Shown here in pieces: positions 23,204 through 31,021 of a stretch of 64,000 nucleotides of DNA. The first letter of the stretch is position 1. Every line of letters starts with the position of its first letter. Source of the DNA: Pseudomonas sp. N3-W (lineage in GTDB: Bacteria > Pseudomonadota > Gammaproteobacteria > Pseudomonadales > Pseudomonadaceae). The notes under the pieces were generated by a model that was not told the origin of the DNA, did no database searches, and saw only the letters and a program-made list of their open reading frames with translations. The DNA lies in assembly GCF_024970185.1 (NCBI RefSeq), contig NZ_CP103965.1:3096001-3160000 (forward strand). The letters are read 5' to 3'. The translations under genes were made by a program, and so were the position numbers.

Positions 23204-23345
23204 ATTTTCGCAGCCGTGAAAGATTTAGTCTTGAAAAGGGCGTTTGCGACCTTGCTTCACCGGGATGGGATGTATATATTTCCACCTCTGCTGCACAAGC
23301 GTCATAGCTGCCCACGCACGCTACAGACGGCTTGACCGCGCTACC

Positions 23346-23432
23346 GCCCGAATGGCGAAACTGGTAGACGCATGGGACTTAAAATCCCCCGCTCGTAAGG
23401 GCGTGCCGGTTCGATTCCGGCTTCGGGCACCA
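23346..23432 (+). tRNA. tRNA-Leu (anticodon UAA)
   Basis: An 87-nt class II tRNA. The acceptor strands GCCCGAA (23346) and TTCGGGC (23422-23428) pair, followed by A and CCA. The anticodon loop CTTAAAA has TAA at 23380-23382. A long variable arm (CCCGCTCGTAAGGGCG) fits leucine. The last 59 bases are duplicated exactly at 25506-25564, so its 3' end is an integration site. Confidence 0.97.
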
Positions 23433-23514
23433 TCTAAAATCAAGGGTTTGCGGGCGAAAGCTGAGGCAAACCCTTGTTTGTTTCCGGTCCGCAATTTTGG
23501 ACTTGGTCCGCAAT

Positions 23515-24165
23515 TCACTTGGTAGGCATGACCTTTTTGCCCTTTCGATTGCGGATGTACTGCTCGGTCATAACCACGGTCGCATGCCCAAGTTGATCTC
23601 TGGCTTGCAAGATGTCACCGCTGGATTCAGCCTTGTCTGTACCTGCCTTGGCGCGCAAGTCGCGCATCTGAAACTCAGCTTTCGGCACGCCGGCCGCTTC
23701 CCTGGCCAAATCAAACCTCCTGTGCAGCATCGCCACCGTCATCGGTGTGCCATCCTCTGTAACGATCAACCGCGTCGAGCGGACCTTGTGTTCTGATTTC
23801 CGGGACATGATTCGATCAATCAAAACCTTCAGTTCGCCTGTTATTTCAATCCGACGCTTTGCCTTTGTCTTGCCTTGGAGAACCCAAATCTGCCCGTCAC
23901 GCACATCGCGCTCATCCATCAGCCGGGTGTCGGTCACCCTTTGACCGGTCAGATAGGCGAGGTCCATTGCGTCTTGCAGACCCGCGTCCGCCTTGTCGTG
24001 CACGCGCTTGAATAGCGCATCTTCGACATATGTGTCCCGCCCGGTTTCTAATGCGCCCAGCGACAACACGGCAGTCTCGCCAATGTTGCGTTGCAGAACC
24101 GCCTTGAATTCCTGTGCAATGTCCTCGCGCTGAACCTCTTCGCCTACCCAGCGTAGTTTTAACAC
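23515..24165 (-). pseudogene. Tyrosine integrase, N-terminally truncated (relic 1)
   Basis: The 216-residue frame holds the catalytic half of a phage-type tyrosine integrase: YLTGQRVTD with the first Arg, then QMRDLRAKAGTDKAESSGDI with the second Arg, and LGHATVVMTEQYIRNRKGKK with the His and nucleophile Tyr. The N-terminal arm-binding and core-binding domains, about 150 residues, are missing; the frame runs out near 24165. It starts 85 bases after the tRNA-Leu CCA and reads back towards it, the usual integrase layout. Confidence 0.8.
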
Positions 24166-24189
24166 TGGTTGCGAGCCACTTGTAATGAT

Positions 24190-24295
24190 CCGCGCTGCTC
24201 GACTCAGTTGGTCTGCTCCATGATGGCGGCCTCAAGGGCGAGCTGGTTTTCGTAGATCGGTTCAAGGACATCAAGGAGGGAGTGGGGTAGGCATG
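24190..24295 (-). pseudogene. Broken copy of the small helical hypothetical
   Basis: On the minus strand the segment begins MPTP and, after a one-base shift, reads SLLDVLEPIYENQLALEAAI and stops at METN-like codons. This parallels the start of the intact gene at 22651-22860 (SLLFKINENQLALEAAI). A frameshift and early stop make it a relic. It abuts the truncated end of integrase relic 1. Confidence 0.5.
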
Positions 24296-24510
24296 ACATT
24301 CGCCCCAGAGGGAATGCCTGGAGCGTAGCAGGAGGGCAGAAATAAGAGGCCCGGCGCTGGGCCGGGCTCTATTTTCACTCCTCCGCATACCCCTCAAGCC
24401 TGTGTGGCATCTCGAGCCTCCACCGCCAAGGCAAGGCGCCCATTGCACAGGTATCAAGAGAAATGCTCGGCCGCGCTGCGCCATAATCCCGCCGCCGCTT
24501 CCGACAATTT

Positions 24511-24990
24511 TTACTTCAAAGCAGGCCATGCCTTTTCGTCTGTGATCGGGGGTGGGGCCTTGGTGGGGGCTGAAGATGAAGCATTTTGCGAGGGGAGTAA
24601 AGACGGCTTGATTAGGTACGTTCTGTCGGCGCCAAAACCAGAACCGTCGACCAGATCCAGCCATTCACTACAGTTGTCACAAGGAATCACTAGTTCATGG
24701 CCGGTGCTATCGGTCGCAATTGTTAGTCTTATAGTGCTGGCCGCTACGCCTTTGGCAAGCAATTGCGACACCGCATGCGCCTCGGCACAAGAAAATGCAG
24801 ACCGGTCGCCCTCCTTCTTAAGTGCCTTCAGCGATTGTGCAAGGATCACCGACAAGCTGGCAAACTGCTGATTTATGTAATGATTGCTATTTTGTTTGTT
24901 TGCTCGATCTTCATAGTTAAAGCCCCTAGCACTAAATGTTTGCGTTCCTCCACCCACTTGTTTTTCCCCAGTTCCATTCACAGTCCTCAT
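24511..24990 (-). CDS. YwqJ-like nucleic-acid deaminase domain (probable toxin)
   Basis: A 159-residue protein from ATG 24990 (GGAG six bases upstream), MRTVNGTGEKQVGGGTQTFS. The core has SCAEAHAVSQLLAKG followed ~30 residues later by VIPCDNCSEWL. Cys-Ala-Glu plus Pro-Cys-x-x-Cys is the zinc and catalytic signature of the cytidine-deaminase fold, and the spacing and the SQLLAKG helix fit the YwqJ-type deaminases found at the ends of polymorphic toxins. The N-terminus has no secretion domain, and no immunity gene is evident. The gene lies between the two tRNA-Leu 3' copies, as cargo. Confidence 0.65.
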   Translation of the reverse strand: MRTVNGTGEKQVGGGTQTFSARGFNYEDRANKQNSNHYINQQFASLSVILAQSLKALKKEGDRSAFSCAEAHAVSQLLAKGVAASTIRLTIATDSTGHELVIPCDNCSEWLDLVDGSGFGADRTYLIKPSLLPSQNASSSAPTKAPPPITDEKAWPALK

Positions 24991-24991
24991 A

Positions 24992-25072
24992 CTAGCTCCA
25001 TTGTTTTGATGATTTTGCTGCGGACAAAACACGCCCGGTGCCCAGGGCGAATAGCAGGTCAGTGTTGGGCAT
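24992..25072 (-). CDS. 26-codon leader frame, start of a broken small gene
   Basis: From ATG 25072, with a strong CGGAGG upstream, the frame reads MPNTDLLFALGTGRVLSAAK and stops at 24992, one base before the deaminase start. The first seven residues match the start of the 22651-22860 protein (MPNSDLL), so the deaminase gene seems to have been joined to the expression signals of a copy of that gene. Confidence 0.4.
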   Translation of the reverse strand: MPNTDLLFALGTGRVLSAAKSSKQWS

Positions 25073-25505
25073 GGAATATCCTCCGTGATGGAGGGAGAGT
25101 AGCAGCAGATAAAGGGCTGCGCTCATTCGGCAGGACGCGGGATGAGGGATTTTTTGCAGGGAAATTCTTCCCCAAAACGTATCCGTTTGGACAAGTGTTT
25201 ATTGGGTTTAGAAGAGTCGCAAAAGTGAGTGTTTTTTGTGGCTTGTTTCAGGCTCAAGGCCTTGATTCAAAAGGTCTTGATTCGATTTTATGCGGTATCC
25301 CAGGCCTTGATACCGCAATTGCGGCGCCTGATGCTCTGGTGCTATGCCAGATCGGCATAACCTTGTCGCTTCGGCTCAGCATCAGGTAGCCTTTTTCTGA
25401 TCAAAAAAGACTAGATTTTCTGGTCCGCAATCATTTCAAGGTATGCGAAAACATTGGTCTTTATGGCAGCGTTTTGCAAAGGTGCAGCCTGATTGATTTC
25501 CTCTC
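25073..25505. other. Intergenic stretch with direct and inverted repeats
   Basis: No gene recognised. Near 25255-25320 the phrase GGCCTTGATtC/GGTCTTGATTC/GGCCTTGATAC recurs, and GCGGTATC-GATACCGC can form a hairpin. CCTGATGC and GCATCAGG (about 25327 and 25378) are inverted copies 40 bases apart, so a folded structure is possible. Confidence 0.4.
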
Positions 25506-25564
25506 GGGACTTAAAATCCCCCGCTCGTAAGGGCGTGCCGGTTCGATTCCGGCTTCGGGCACCA
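25506..25564 (+). repeat. 59-bp copy of tRNA-Leu 3' end (attachment site)
   Basis: Positions 25506-25564 are identical to 23374-23432, from the anticodon arm through CCA. The 5' part of the tRNA is absent. This is the expected distal attachment site of an element that integrated in tRNA-Leu. After the CCA the flanks of both copies also resemble each other for about 20 bases, and each is followed by an integrase relic. Confidence 0.9.
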
Positions 25565-25626
25565 TACAAAACAAGGGCTTGCATGAGATATCTCATGCAG
25601 GCCCTTATGCTTTGCGCTCCGCAAAT

Positions 25627-26170
25627 CTAAAGGCCACTCCGCAACTCACTTGTCGGAGTGACTTTTTTGCCTATCCGTTTGCGGATGTAGTTTTCCGTCA
25701 TCACCACCGTTGTATGCCCAAGTTGATCCTTGGCCTGCATGATGTCGCCGCTGGATTCTGCCTTGTCGGTACCAGCCTTGGCACGAAGATCGCGCATTTG
25801 GAAATCTGATTTTTCCACCCCTGCGGCCTCCCGTGCTGCGTCAAACCTCACTCGCAACATGCTGCAGGTCATCGGCTGGCCGTTGTCCAACATAATGAGT
25901 CTGGTCGTTCTGATTTTGTGCCCGGCTTTCCTGGCAAGGATGCGATCAATCACGATCTTCAGCTCGCCAACAAGCTCAATTCTCTTTTTTGCCCGTGTTT
26001 TACCCTGTTGAACGGCAAGCCTATCGTCGCGGATATCTCTTTCATCCATTTTCAATGGTGTCGGCGATGCGTTGTCCGGTGAGATAGAACAGATCAAGTG
26101 CATCCTTCTGTGGCTGGTCTGCGTGCTTATAGACTGCGGCAAGCATCTCACCTGTACGGCCGGCCCAGCG
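25627..26170 (-). pseudogene. Tyrosine integrase with frameshift (relic 2)
   Basis: The C-terminal part (MDERDIRDD, QMRDLRAKAGTDKAESSGDI, LGHTTVVMTENYIRKRIGKK) is in one frame, but the preceding KDALDLFYLTGQRIADTIENG is in another, with a stop at the junction near 26045. The N-terminal domain is absent beyond about 26170. It is a close relative of relic 1 and lies at the same distance from a tRNA-Leu 3' end. Confidence 0.8.
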
Positions 26171-26273
26171 AGATCATCGTGTTCGGCGGACCATGGGTGG
26201 ACCGTGCACGCCTGATACTTCGACACAACAACGCTCAGTGATACAGTCACCCCTTTAAGGACGAGGAAGAAGC

Positions 26274-26657
26274 ATGCGGATTTTGATAGGGACTGTGGCA
26301 GTGATGCTGTTGGCGGGGTGCTCCGTAAAACCCATTTCGGCAGAGAACGCCAGTCCTATTTCAGCCGATCGACAATACGCTTTTACCGATAAAAACGATG
26401 TGACGTTGTTGGTCACCCGCGATCAAGGGTGGTACCAGAGTGGTCACACAATTGATTTTCTGATTGATGGGACGCTGGCGGCCAAGGTACGTATGGGGGA
26501 GGTCGCTCGATTCGGTCTGAAAGCAGGAAGCCATATCATTGCTGTTTCTGCGGGCGGTTTGCTTGTGGAACGCGAGCTCAATGCAAAAAGTGGCGAAACG
26601 ATCAGGCGACGTATCCCTGACGGAGTCACACTAGACGTTACCCCCACTACATTTTGA
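26274..26657 (+). CDS. Lipoprotein
   Basis: A 127-residue lipoprotein: signal MRILIGTVAVMLLAGC with lipobox LAGC. The body has VTLLVTRDQGWYQSGHTIDF and LIDGTLAAKVRMGEVARFGL, beta strands resembling small PEGA/DUF2846-like domains where an envelope protein presents a short beta-sandwich. It is followed 18 bases later by a second lipoprotein of the same plan, so the two form an operon. Role unknown. Confidence 0.75.
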   Translation: MRILIGTVAVMLLAGCSVKPISAENASPISADRQYAFTDKNDVTLLVTRDQGWYQSGHTIDFLIDGTLAAKVRMGEVARFGLKAGSHIIAVSAGGLLVERELNAKSGETIRRRIPDGVTLDVTPTTF

Positions 26658-26675
26658 ACAAGGAAGCGAACTGCA

Positions 26676-27098
26676 ATGAGGATGTTATCCATTGTTGTTA
26701 CGGCGCTATTGCTTGCAGGATGCTCAACCGATCCCGTTCCTTCGGCGCTGGCTGTTGAGGCTCCTGTAGCTCAAAGGATTAAGTTCCAGAGCAAGCCCGA
26801 AGGCGAATTTGCAACGCTGCAGGTGATCCGAGATACGGGCCACACGGGCAGCATGTGCTCGATGGCGATTTTTATTGATGGGCAAAAGGCAGCGCTGTTA
26901 GATCCAGGACAAAAGGTGTTTTTCTATCTTCCTCCGGGCGCACTAATCATTGGGGCGGGATACTCAGGAGCCGGGCTTTGTGGAATGGGTGATCCGCGCA
27001 TAGAGCGGGATGCATCCGCATTACCAAACTCGACAAAAACGTACCGAGTAAGTACTGGAGGTGATGGAAGGATTGATGTCTCCCCGACGCTGCAGTGA
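26676..27098 (+). CDS. Lipoprotein, paralogue of the preceding gene
   Basis: A 140-residue lipoprotein with signal MRMLSIVVTALLLAGC. The body parallels the neighbour: CSMAIFIDGQKAALLDPGQK then VFFYLPPGALIIGAGY, with extra Cys residues. The C-terminus ends in a similar RIDVSPTLQ, as the first ends in TLDVTPTTF. Two adjacent, diverged copies suggest an old duplication. A terminator follows about 90 bases downstream. Confidence 0.75.
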   Translation: MRMLSIVVTALLLAGCSTDPVPSALAVEAPVAQRIKFQSKPEGEFATLQVIRDTGHTGSMCSMAIFIDGQKAALLDPGQKVFFYLPPGALIIGAGYSGAGLCGMGDPRIERDASALPNSTKTYRVSTGGDGRIDVSPTLQ

Positions 27099-27187
27099 AT
27101 CAGGTTTCACCAAACCTCAACGAGGGAACGACATGAAATTATTCGTAGGGGCATTGTCCTGCTGAGATTTCCGACTTCCTGGCATGA

Positions 27188-27216
27188 AAAAGCCCAGTCT
27201 AGTGCTGGGCTTTTCA
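27188..27216 (+). terminator. Rho-independent terminator of the lipoprotein pair
   Basis: AAAAGCCCAG and CTGGGCTTTT (27188-27197 and 27205-27214) pair perfectly around a seven-base loop. Confidence 0.85.
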
Positions 27217-27745
27217 TTTCTACAGCCACGCTATCACGCCTCCATGACGTGAGCATGTGCCGCGCCGATGTTGACTAAAACTGTAGGAATTGTCGCGACA
27301 TTTGGCGGTTGCGCCCTCTGGAGCACGATCTGATTTCGTATGAGCGGGGCTATGTACAGTCTCGCCGTCGCTATTTAAGTACGAACCGTGCTCAATCAGC
27401 TGAGATTCTGCGAGGTTAATGTTCTACGAGTTGTACGCGGCCTTCGCGCGCAAATCGCGCGTTTGAAACTCCACGCAAGGTGCGTTCGGCGGACGCTCGC
27501 ACTACAAAAGCCGTTGGTCAGTTATCAACGCGATCCAACAGGCAAGAGGCTATTTTTATGACCGGGTCAGTCAAATGACGGGAGGTATCAAGACGTAATT
27601 GAAGCGATCATTTGAGTTGGACCCAATGAGGTTAATTCAGGATGGAACTTGATCAAGGTGCGGTGCATCGTTCAGGCAATGCGTATCCAGCCGTCTAGTC
27701 TGTCACGCAAAACCCGCCACCTTCAGCTTGTTAAGGAGAACACAG
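27217..27745. other. Intergenic stretch with gene debris
   Basis: About 530 bases without an intact gene. It contains integrase relic 3 (27432-27485) and, on the plus strand at about 27484-27597, a frame ending in GRSHYKSRWSVINAIQQARG and YFYDRVSQMTGGIKT with no proper start, which looks like the end of a lost gene. Confidence 0.5.
27432..27485 (-). pseudogene. Short tyrosine-integrase fragment (relic 3)
   Basis: On the minus strand it reads VEFQTRDLRAKAA, matching FQMRDLRAKAG, the region of the second catalytic Arg in relics 1 and 2. Only about 16 codons remain. It suggests a third integration event or a fragment moved with the island. Confidence 0.55.
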
Positions 27746-28186
27746 ATGGCAATCAGACAAGTACTCGAAACCCCCGATAAGACAGCGCTCGTCGAGGCTG
27801 AGGTGTACCGTTGGTATAATCTCTTCTTTCCGTGGTCACGCGGCATGTCTTCCAAGTCGGAAGGCGCCATCAAGCCCTTGTACGATGCGTTGGCGAGCGA
27901 GTTCCGGGTGGTGCTCACGGATGGTCAGATCATGGGTCGGTCGGACTACTGGGAGCGACTCTGGAACCTGCACGGGAAGCGTGCTGGAAGCCCCGAATCG
28001 CACATCATCAATCTCTCGATCACACCCCTTCCAGGGGACTTCTTCCTGACGGTTTTCGATCTCGTCAAGGACGGAGTTCCCAAGAAGAAAATCGATTCGG
28101 CACTCATGAGCATCGACCACACCTCTCCATCGGGAATCTCGTGGATTTACGTCCACGAAAGTGAGCACGAGAGGGCGGTCGCGTGA
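27746..28186 (+). CDS. NTF2/SnoaL-like fold protein
   Basis: A 146-residue protein from ATG 27746 (AAGGAG upstream). The N-terminal helix VYRWYNLFFPWSRG, the central EFRVVLTDGQIMGRSDYWER and the beta-rich second half (ESHIINLSITPLPGDFFLTV) match the SnoaL/DUF4440-type cone-shaped fold used by small enzymes and binding proteins. No catalytic set can be picked out. It converges on the amidase gene. Confidence 0.6.
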   Translation: MAIRQVLETPDKTALVEAEVYRWYNLFFPWSRGMSSKSEGAIKPLYDALASEFRVVLTDGQIMGRSDYWERLWNLHGKRAGSPESHIINLSITPLPGDFFLTVFDLVKDGVPKKKIDSALMSIDHTSPSGISWIYVHESEHERAVA

Positions 28187-28238
28187 GTCGCTCAATTGCC
28201 CAGCCTGACGCTTGTCGGTCTGCACCGTGTTGCTCAGG

Positions 28239-29675
28239 TCAGTAGTTCCCTGCCCACACCGGGGGCCTCCTGGCCTGCCATGGCAGTGCGGTCTCCAGTT
28301 GTGCGGCGAGCTGCAATAGCGTGTCTTCGCGGCCGTAGCCCGCCCCGAATTGCAAGCCGATGGGTAAACCACTCATTACGTCGTATGCCAGCGGCATGGA
28401 CATGGCCGGGCATCCACTTACGTTGGACACGGCAGTAAACGGCGAATGGCTGAACACCCGGTTCATCCAGGCGCGCCCATCCAGCGTTTCCTGGCCCGCA
28501 TTGTATTGACCAATGATGGGGGCGACGTCCGGCAGGGTAGGCGTCAACAGCACGTCGTACTTGCTGAACAACGTGCCCATGTGCCGAGTCACGAGGTTGC
28601 GTTCATGCATAGCCCCCAGCAGCTGTGTTGCACTCAACTCCTGGCCCAGTCGATACAAGCCCAGAGTGGCGGGCTCCAAGGTACTGGCGTCGACAGGACG
28701 GCCTGTGACCGCCGCGATGGCGTCGATCCAGGCGGCCGTGTTGCTGGACCAGAATCGGGCATTGAGTTCCACGAAAGCTTCCCAACTGATGCCTATATCA
28801 GCGACTACCGGGGTGACCTGATGGCCCAAGGTTTCGAGGGTTCTGCACACTTCATCCAGCGCGGCGCATACTGCCGGCGCGGTCACCTGGCCACTCAATG
28901 CGCGGTCCTGAACGGCAATGCGCAAGGGGCCAGGTTCGCGGTTCAACAACGACACGTAAGGCCGCAGTGGTGGCGTGATATGGAAAGGGTCGCCCAGAGC
29001 GGGACCGTTCACGCAGTCCAGCAAGGTGGCGGTATCTCGGACCGAACGGCTGAGCACGCCGTGCACCGCCAGCCCCGCCCAGACTTCGTCCACAGCCGGG
29101 CCCATGGGCAGGCGTCCGCGACTGGGCTTGAGGCCAAACAGGCCGCAGGAGGCGGCGGGAACGCGAATGGATCCACCTCCATCGGTGGCGTGGGCAATCG
29201 GCACCAGGCCTGCGGCGACGGCAGCCGCCGAGCCACCGCTGGAACCTCCAGCGCTGTGATTCAGGGCCCATGGATTGCGCGTCGCGCCATCGACACAATT
29301 TTCGGTGGTGGTGCTGGCGGCCAGTTCTGGTGTGGTGGTGCGCCCTAGAGTGAGCAGGCCGGCACGGCGAAAACGAGTCATCAACTCGGAGTCGGCCTCG
29401 GCGATACAGCCACGCGCCAGACGGCTGCCGAGTTCGTTGCGGCGATGGCGTACGGTCAGGCCCAGATCCTTGACCAGCATGGGTACGCCTTTTAAGGGGC
29501 CGGACGCGGGCAGGGGCTCGTCTTCCCACGTCTCGATGACCGCGTTTATGCGAGGGTTGAGGGCGTTGATGGCGGACAGCGCAGCGCTGCGCACTTCGGT
29601 GAGGCTGACCTGGCGATCGGCAATCAGTTGCGCCAGGCCTACAGCATCCTGTTCGGCGTATTCAAGCGGGGTCAT
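28239..29675 (-). CDS. Amidase (amidase-signature family)
   Basis: A 478-residue amidase-signature hydrolase. The Ser-cisSer-Lys triad is visible: Lys in GVPMLVKDLG, and the Ser pair in NHSAGGSSGGSAAAVAAG and DGGGSIRVPAA. The overall plan resembles 6-aminohexanoate-cyclic-dimer hydrolase/AtzF-type enzymes, which cleave amides; the substrate cannot be told. It has no signal peptide, so it is cytoplasmic. It diverges from a TetR regulator with palindromic sites between them, so it is probably repressed by that protein. Confidence 0.9.
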   Translation of the reverse strand: MTPLEYAEQDAVGLAQLIADRQVSLTEVRSAALSAINALNPRINAVIETWEDEPLPASGPLKGVPMLVKDLGLTVRHRRNELGSRLARGCIAEADSELMTRFRRAGLLTLGRTTTPELAASTTTENCVDGATRNPWALNHSAGGSSGGSAAAVAAGLVPIAHATDGGGSIRVPAASCGLFGLKPSRGRLPMGPAVDEVWAGLAVHGVLSRSVRDTATLLDCVNGPALGDPFHITPPLRPYVSLLNREPGPLRIAVQDRALSGQVTAPAVCAALDEVCRTLETLGHQVTPVVADIGISWEAFVELNARFWSSNTAAWIDAIAAVTGRPVDASTLEPATLGLYRLGQELSATQLLGAMHERNLVTRHMGTLFSKYDVLLTPTLPDVAPIIGQYNAGQETLDGRAWMNRVFSHSPFTAVSNVSGCPAMSMPLAYDVMSGLPIGLQFGAGYGREDTLLQLAAQLETALPWQARRPPVWAGNY

Positions 29676-29707
29676 GGTGATCTCCTGTCAACGGTTGATA
29701 CTGATGG

Positions 29708-29752
29708 GTATTGCACAATACTTGTTAGTATCATGCGATACTGTGTAGTATC
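29708..29752. promoter_or_regulatory. Palindromic operator array between amidase and TetR genes
   Basis: GTATTG-CA-CAATAC (29708-29721) is followed by AGTATC (29727-29732), GATACT (29737-29742) and AGTATC (29747-29752), arms evenly spaced so that overlapping palindromes form. The array lies in the 118-bp divergent promoter region, as expected for a TetR-type operator. Confidence 0.75.
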
Positions 29753-29793
29753 CCTGTCAAGCAAAATAGCGATCGACCGGAGACCGTGGCCCC

Positions 29794-30378
29794 GTGGAAA
29801 AGACCTTTCGCCCTGAACGCGTTGCGCTGTTGCCGCCGCGCGAACGCATCATCGATGCCGCACAGGCGTTGTTTGTCGAGCAAGGCCTCACCCGCGTCAC
29901 AGTGGACGCCATCGCCGCACAGGCGGGTTCGACGAAAATGACCCTCTATCGCCATTTCGAGACCAAGGAAGTGCTGGTGCTGGAGTGGTTGCGCTTGCTC
30001 ACCGAGCAATACAGCGCGGTCCTCGACGACTTGGCCGAGCAATGGCCAGCGCAGCCGGGGCTCCAGTTGTTGGGATTCGCACAGTTCATTGCTTTGGATC
30101 TGGCCCGTTCGGGGTACCGCGGGTGTCCGTTCACCAATAGCCTGGCCGAACTCCCGGACCCGCAACATCCTGCGCGGCAGTTGATCGAAGCGCACAAGCG
30201 GCGGCAGTTTCAGCGCATGGCCATCCTGTGCCGTGAGGCTCAGTTGCCGAACCCGGTGGAGAGGGCCCAAGAGCTGACATTCCTGCTTGAGGGCGCCCAG
30301 GTCGTGGCCCAGAACAAGGGTGTGGACGATGTTGCGCAGCACCTGTTGCGAATGGTCAGCAAATGCCTGGAGGTCTAG
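29794..30378 (+). CDS. TetR-family transcriptional regulator
   Basis: A 194-residue TetR-family protein beginning at a GTG (MEKTFRPERVALLPPRERII). The helix-turn-helix is clear: AAQALFVEQGLTRVTVDAIA followed by AQAGSTKMTLYRHFETKE. The C-terminal domain would bind a ligand (YRGCPFTNSLAELPDPQHPA, a pattern shared with several Pseudomonas TetR repressors). It is divergent from the amidase gene and likely controls it and itself through the palindromes at 29708-29752. Confidence 0.92.
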   Translation: MEKTFRPERVALLPPRERIIDAAQALFVEQGLTRVTVDAIAAQAGSTKMTLYRHFETKEVLVLEWLRLLTEQYSAVLDDLAEQWPAQPGLQLLGFAQFIALDLARSGYRGCPFTNSLAELPDPQHPARQLIEAHKRRQFQRMAILCREAQLPNPVERAQELTFLLEGAQVVAQNKGVDDVAQHLLRMVSKCLEV

Positions 30379-30421
30379 GCCAGACGGTGTCGCATTGCGA
30401 GCCGCTGTCGACCTGCCGCGG

Positions 30422-30724
30422 TTAAACGTCCAAAAAAAACGCACGTTTCGAAGCTCTGGCGGCTGAGCACGGGGTGGAGTTCCATGGCCTGATCACGCGC
30501 GCGGACGGCGCGCAACTTGGCGAAATCGCAGCGCCATCAGCTGGCCCTCGCGCCTCGACACGGTTGCAAAGCTCCAGGATGGCAGACTGCCGGGTAGGGG
30601 CACGTGACCGACCCTTCAACCTTGCCAATACTCGGTCGGATGCAGGTTCGTTTTCGAGCAGAACTTCATTTATACCTTTGAATAAAGGGGGCTTTTCATC
30701 AAGCGATTCCTCGGCGTCGTTCAT
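30422..30724 (-). pseudogene. Probable degenerate small hypothetical
   Basis: A minus-strand 100-codon frame whose middle part, AILELCNRVEARGPADGA, resembles the LELSNWVEARGSAEV segment of the 22651-22860 protein. The flanking parts do not match it and are rich in Arg, Ser and Pro, as shifted frames are. I read it as a decayed copy rather than a functional gene. Confidence 0.35.
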
Positions 30725-31021
30725 GAAACGAATGTCGGTCTAGCACGGCTGTTTATCCAGATTTTGCTTAGTATTTGAGGCAAGAAGTTGTATAGCCAAA
30801 CGATCTTATGTGCTCAATTCTGAGGTGGCTATATTGCATCACACGTCGCAATGAGTGACAGCTCAGGAAGAGATTGGAAACTGGTAATGGACTGCCCTGG
30901 CCGCAAGGGTTGGCACTTCGCCCTGTTTGTTTAATCACGGCCGCATCTTGAGTTCATTGATTTCCTCCTTGGCTTTCGTCCGAGCAGCACTTGCCGCTTT
31001 TGTCGAGAACAGGAGGTTTTC
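30725..31021. other. Leader region of the borosin-like cluster
   Basis: About 300 AT-richer bases upstream of the first cluster gene, ending in an AGGAGG ribosome-binding site. No ORF or clear sigma-70 or sigma-54 promoter can be assigned by eye. The cluster promoter is presumably here, because all six genes follow in the same direction. Confidence 0.5.

Noticed and set aside
24763..25389. 208-residue plus-strand frame over the deaminase region
   Set aside because: It runs across the deaminase gene and repeats on the opposite strand, with no RBS and odd composition.
30905..30930. Sigma-54 promoter TTGGCAC upstream of the cluster
   Set aside because: The -12 element TTGC is missing at the right distance.
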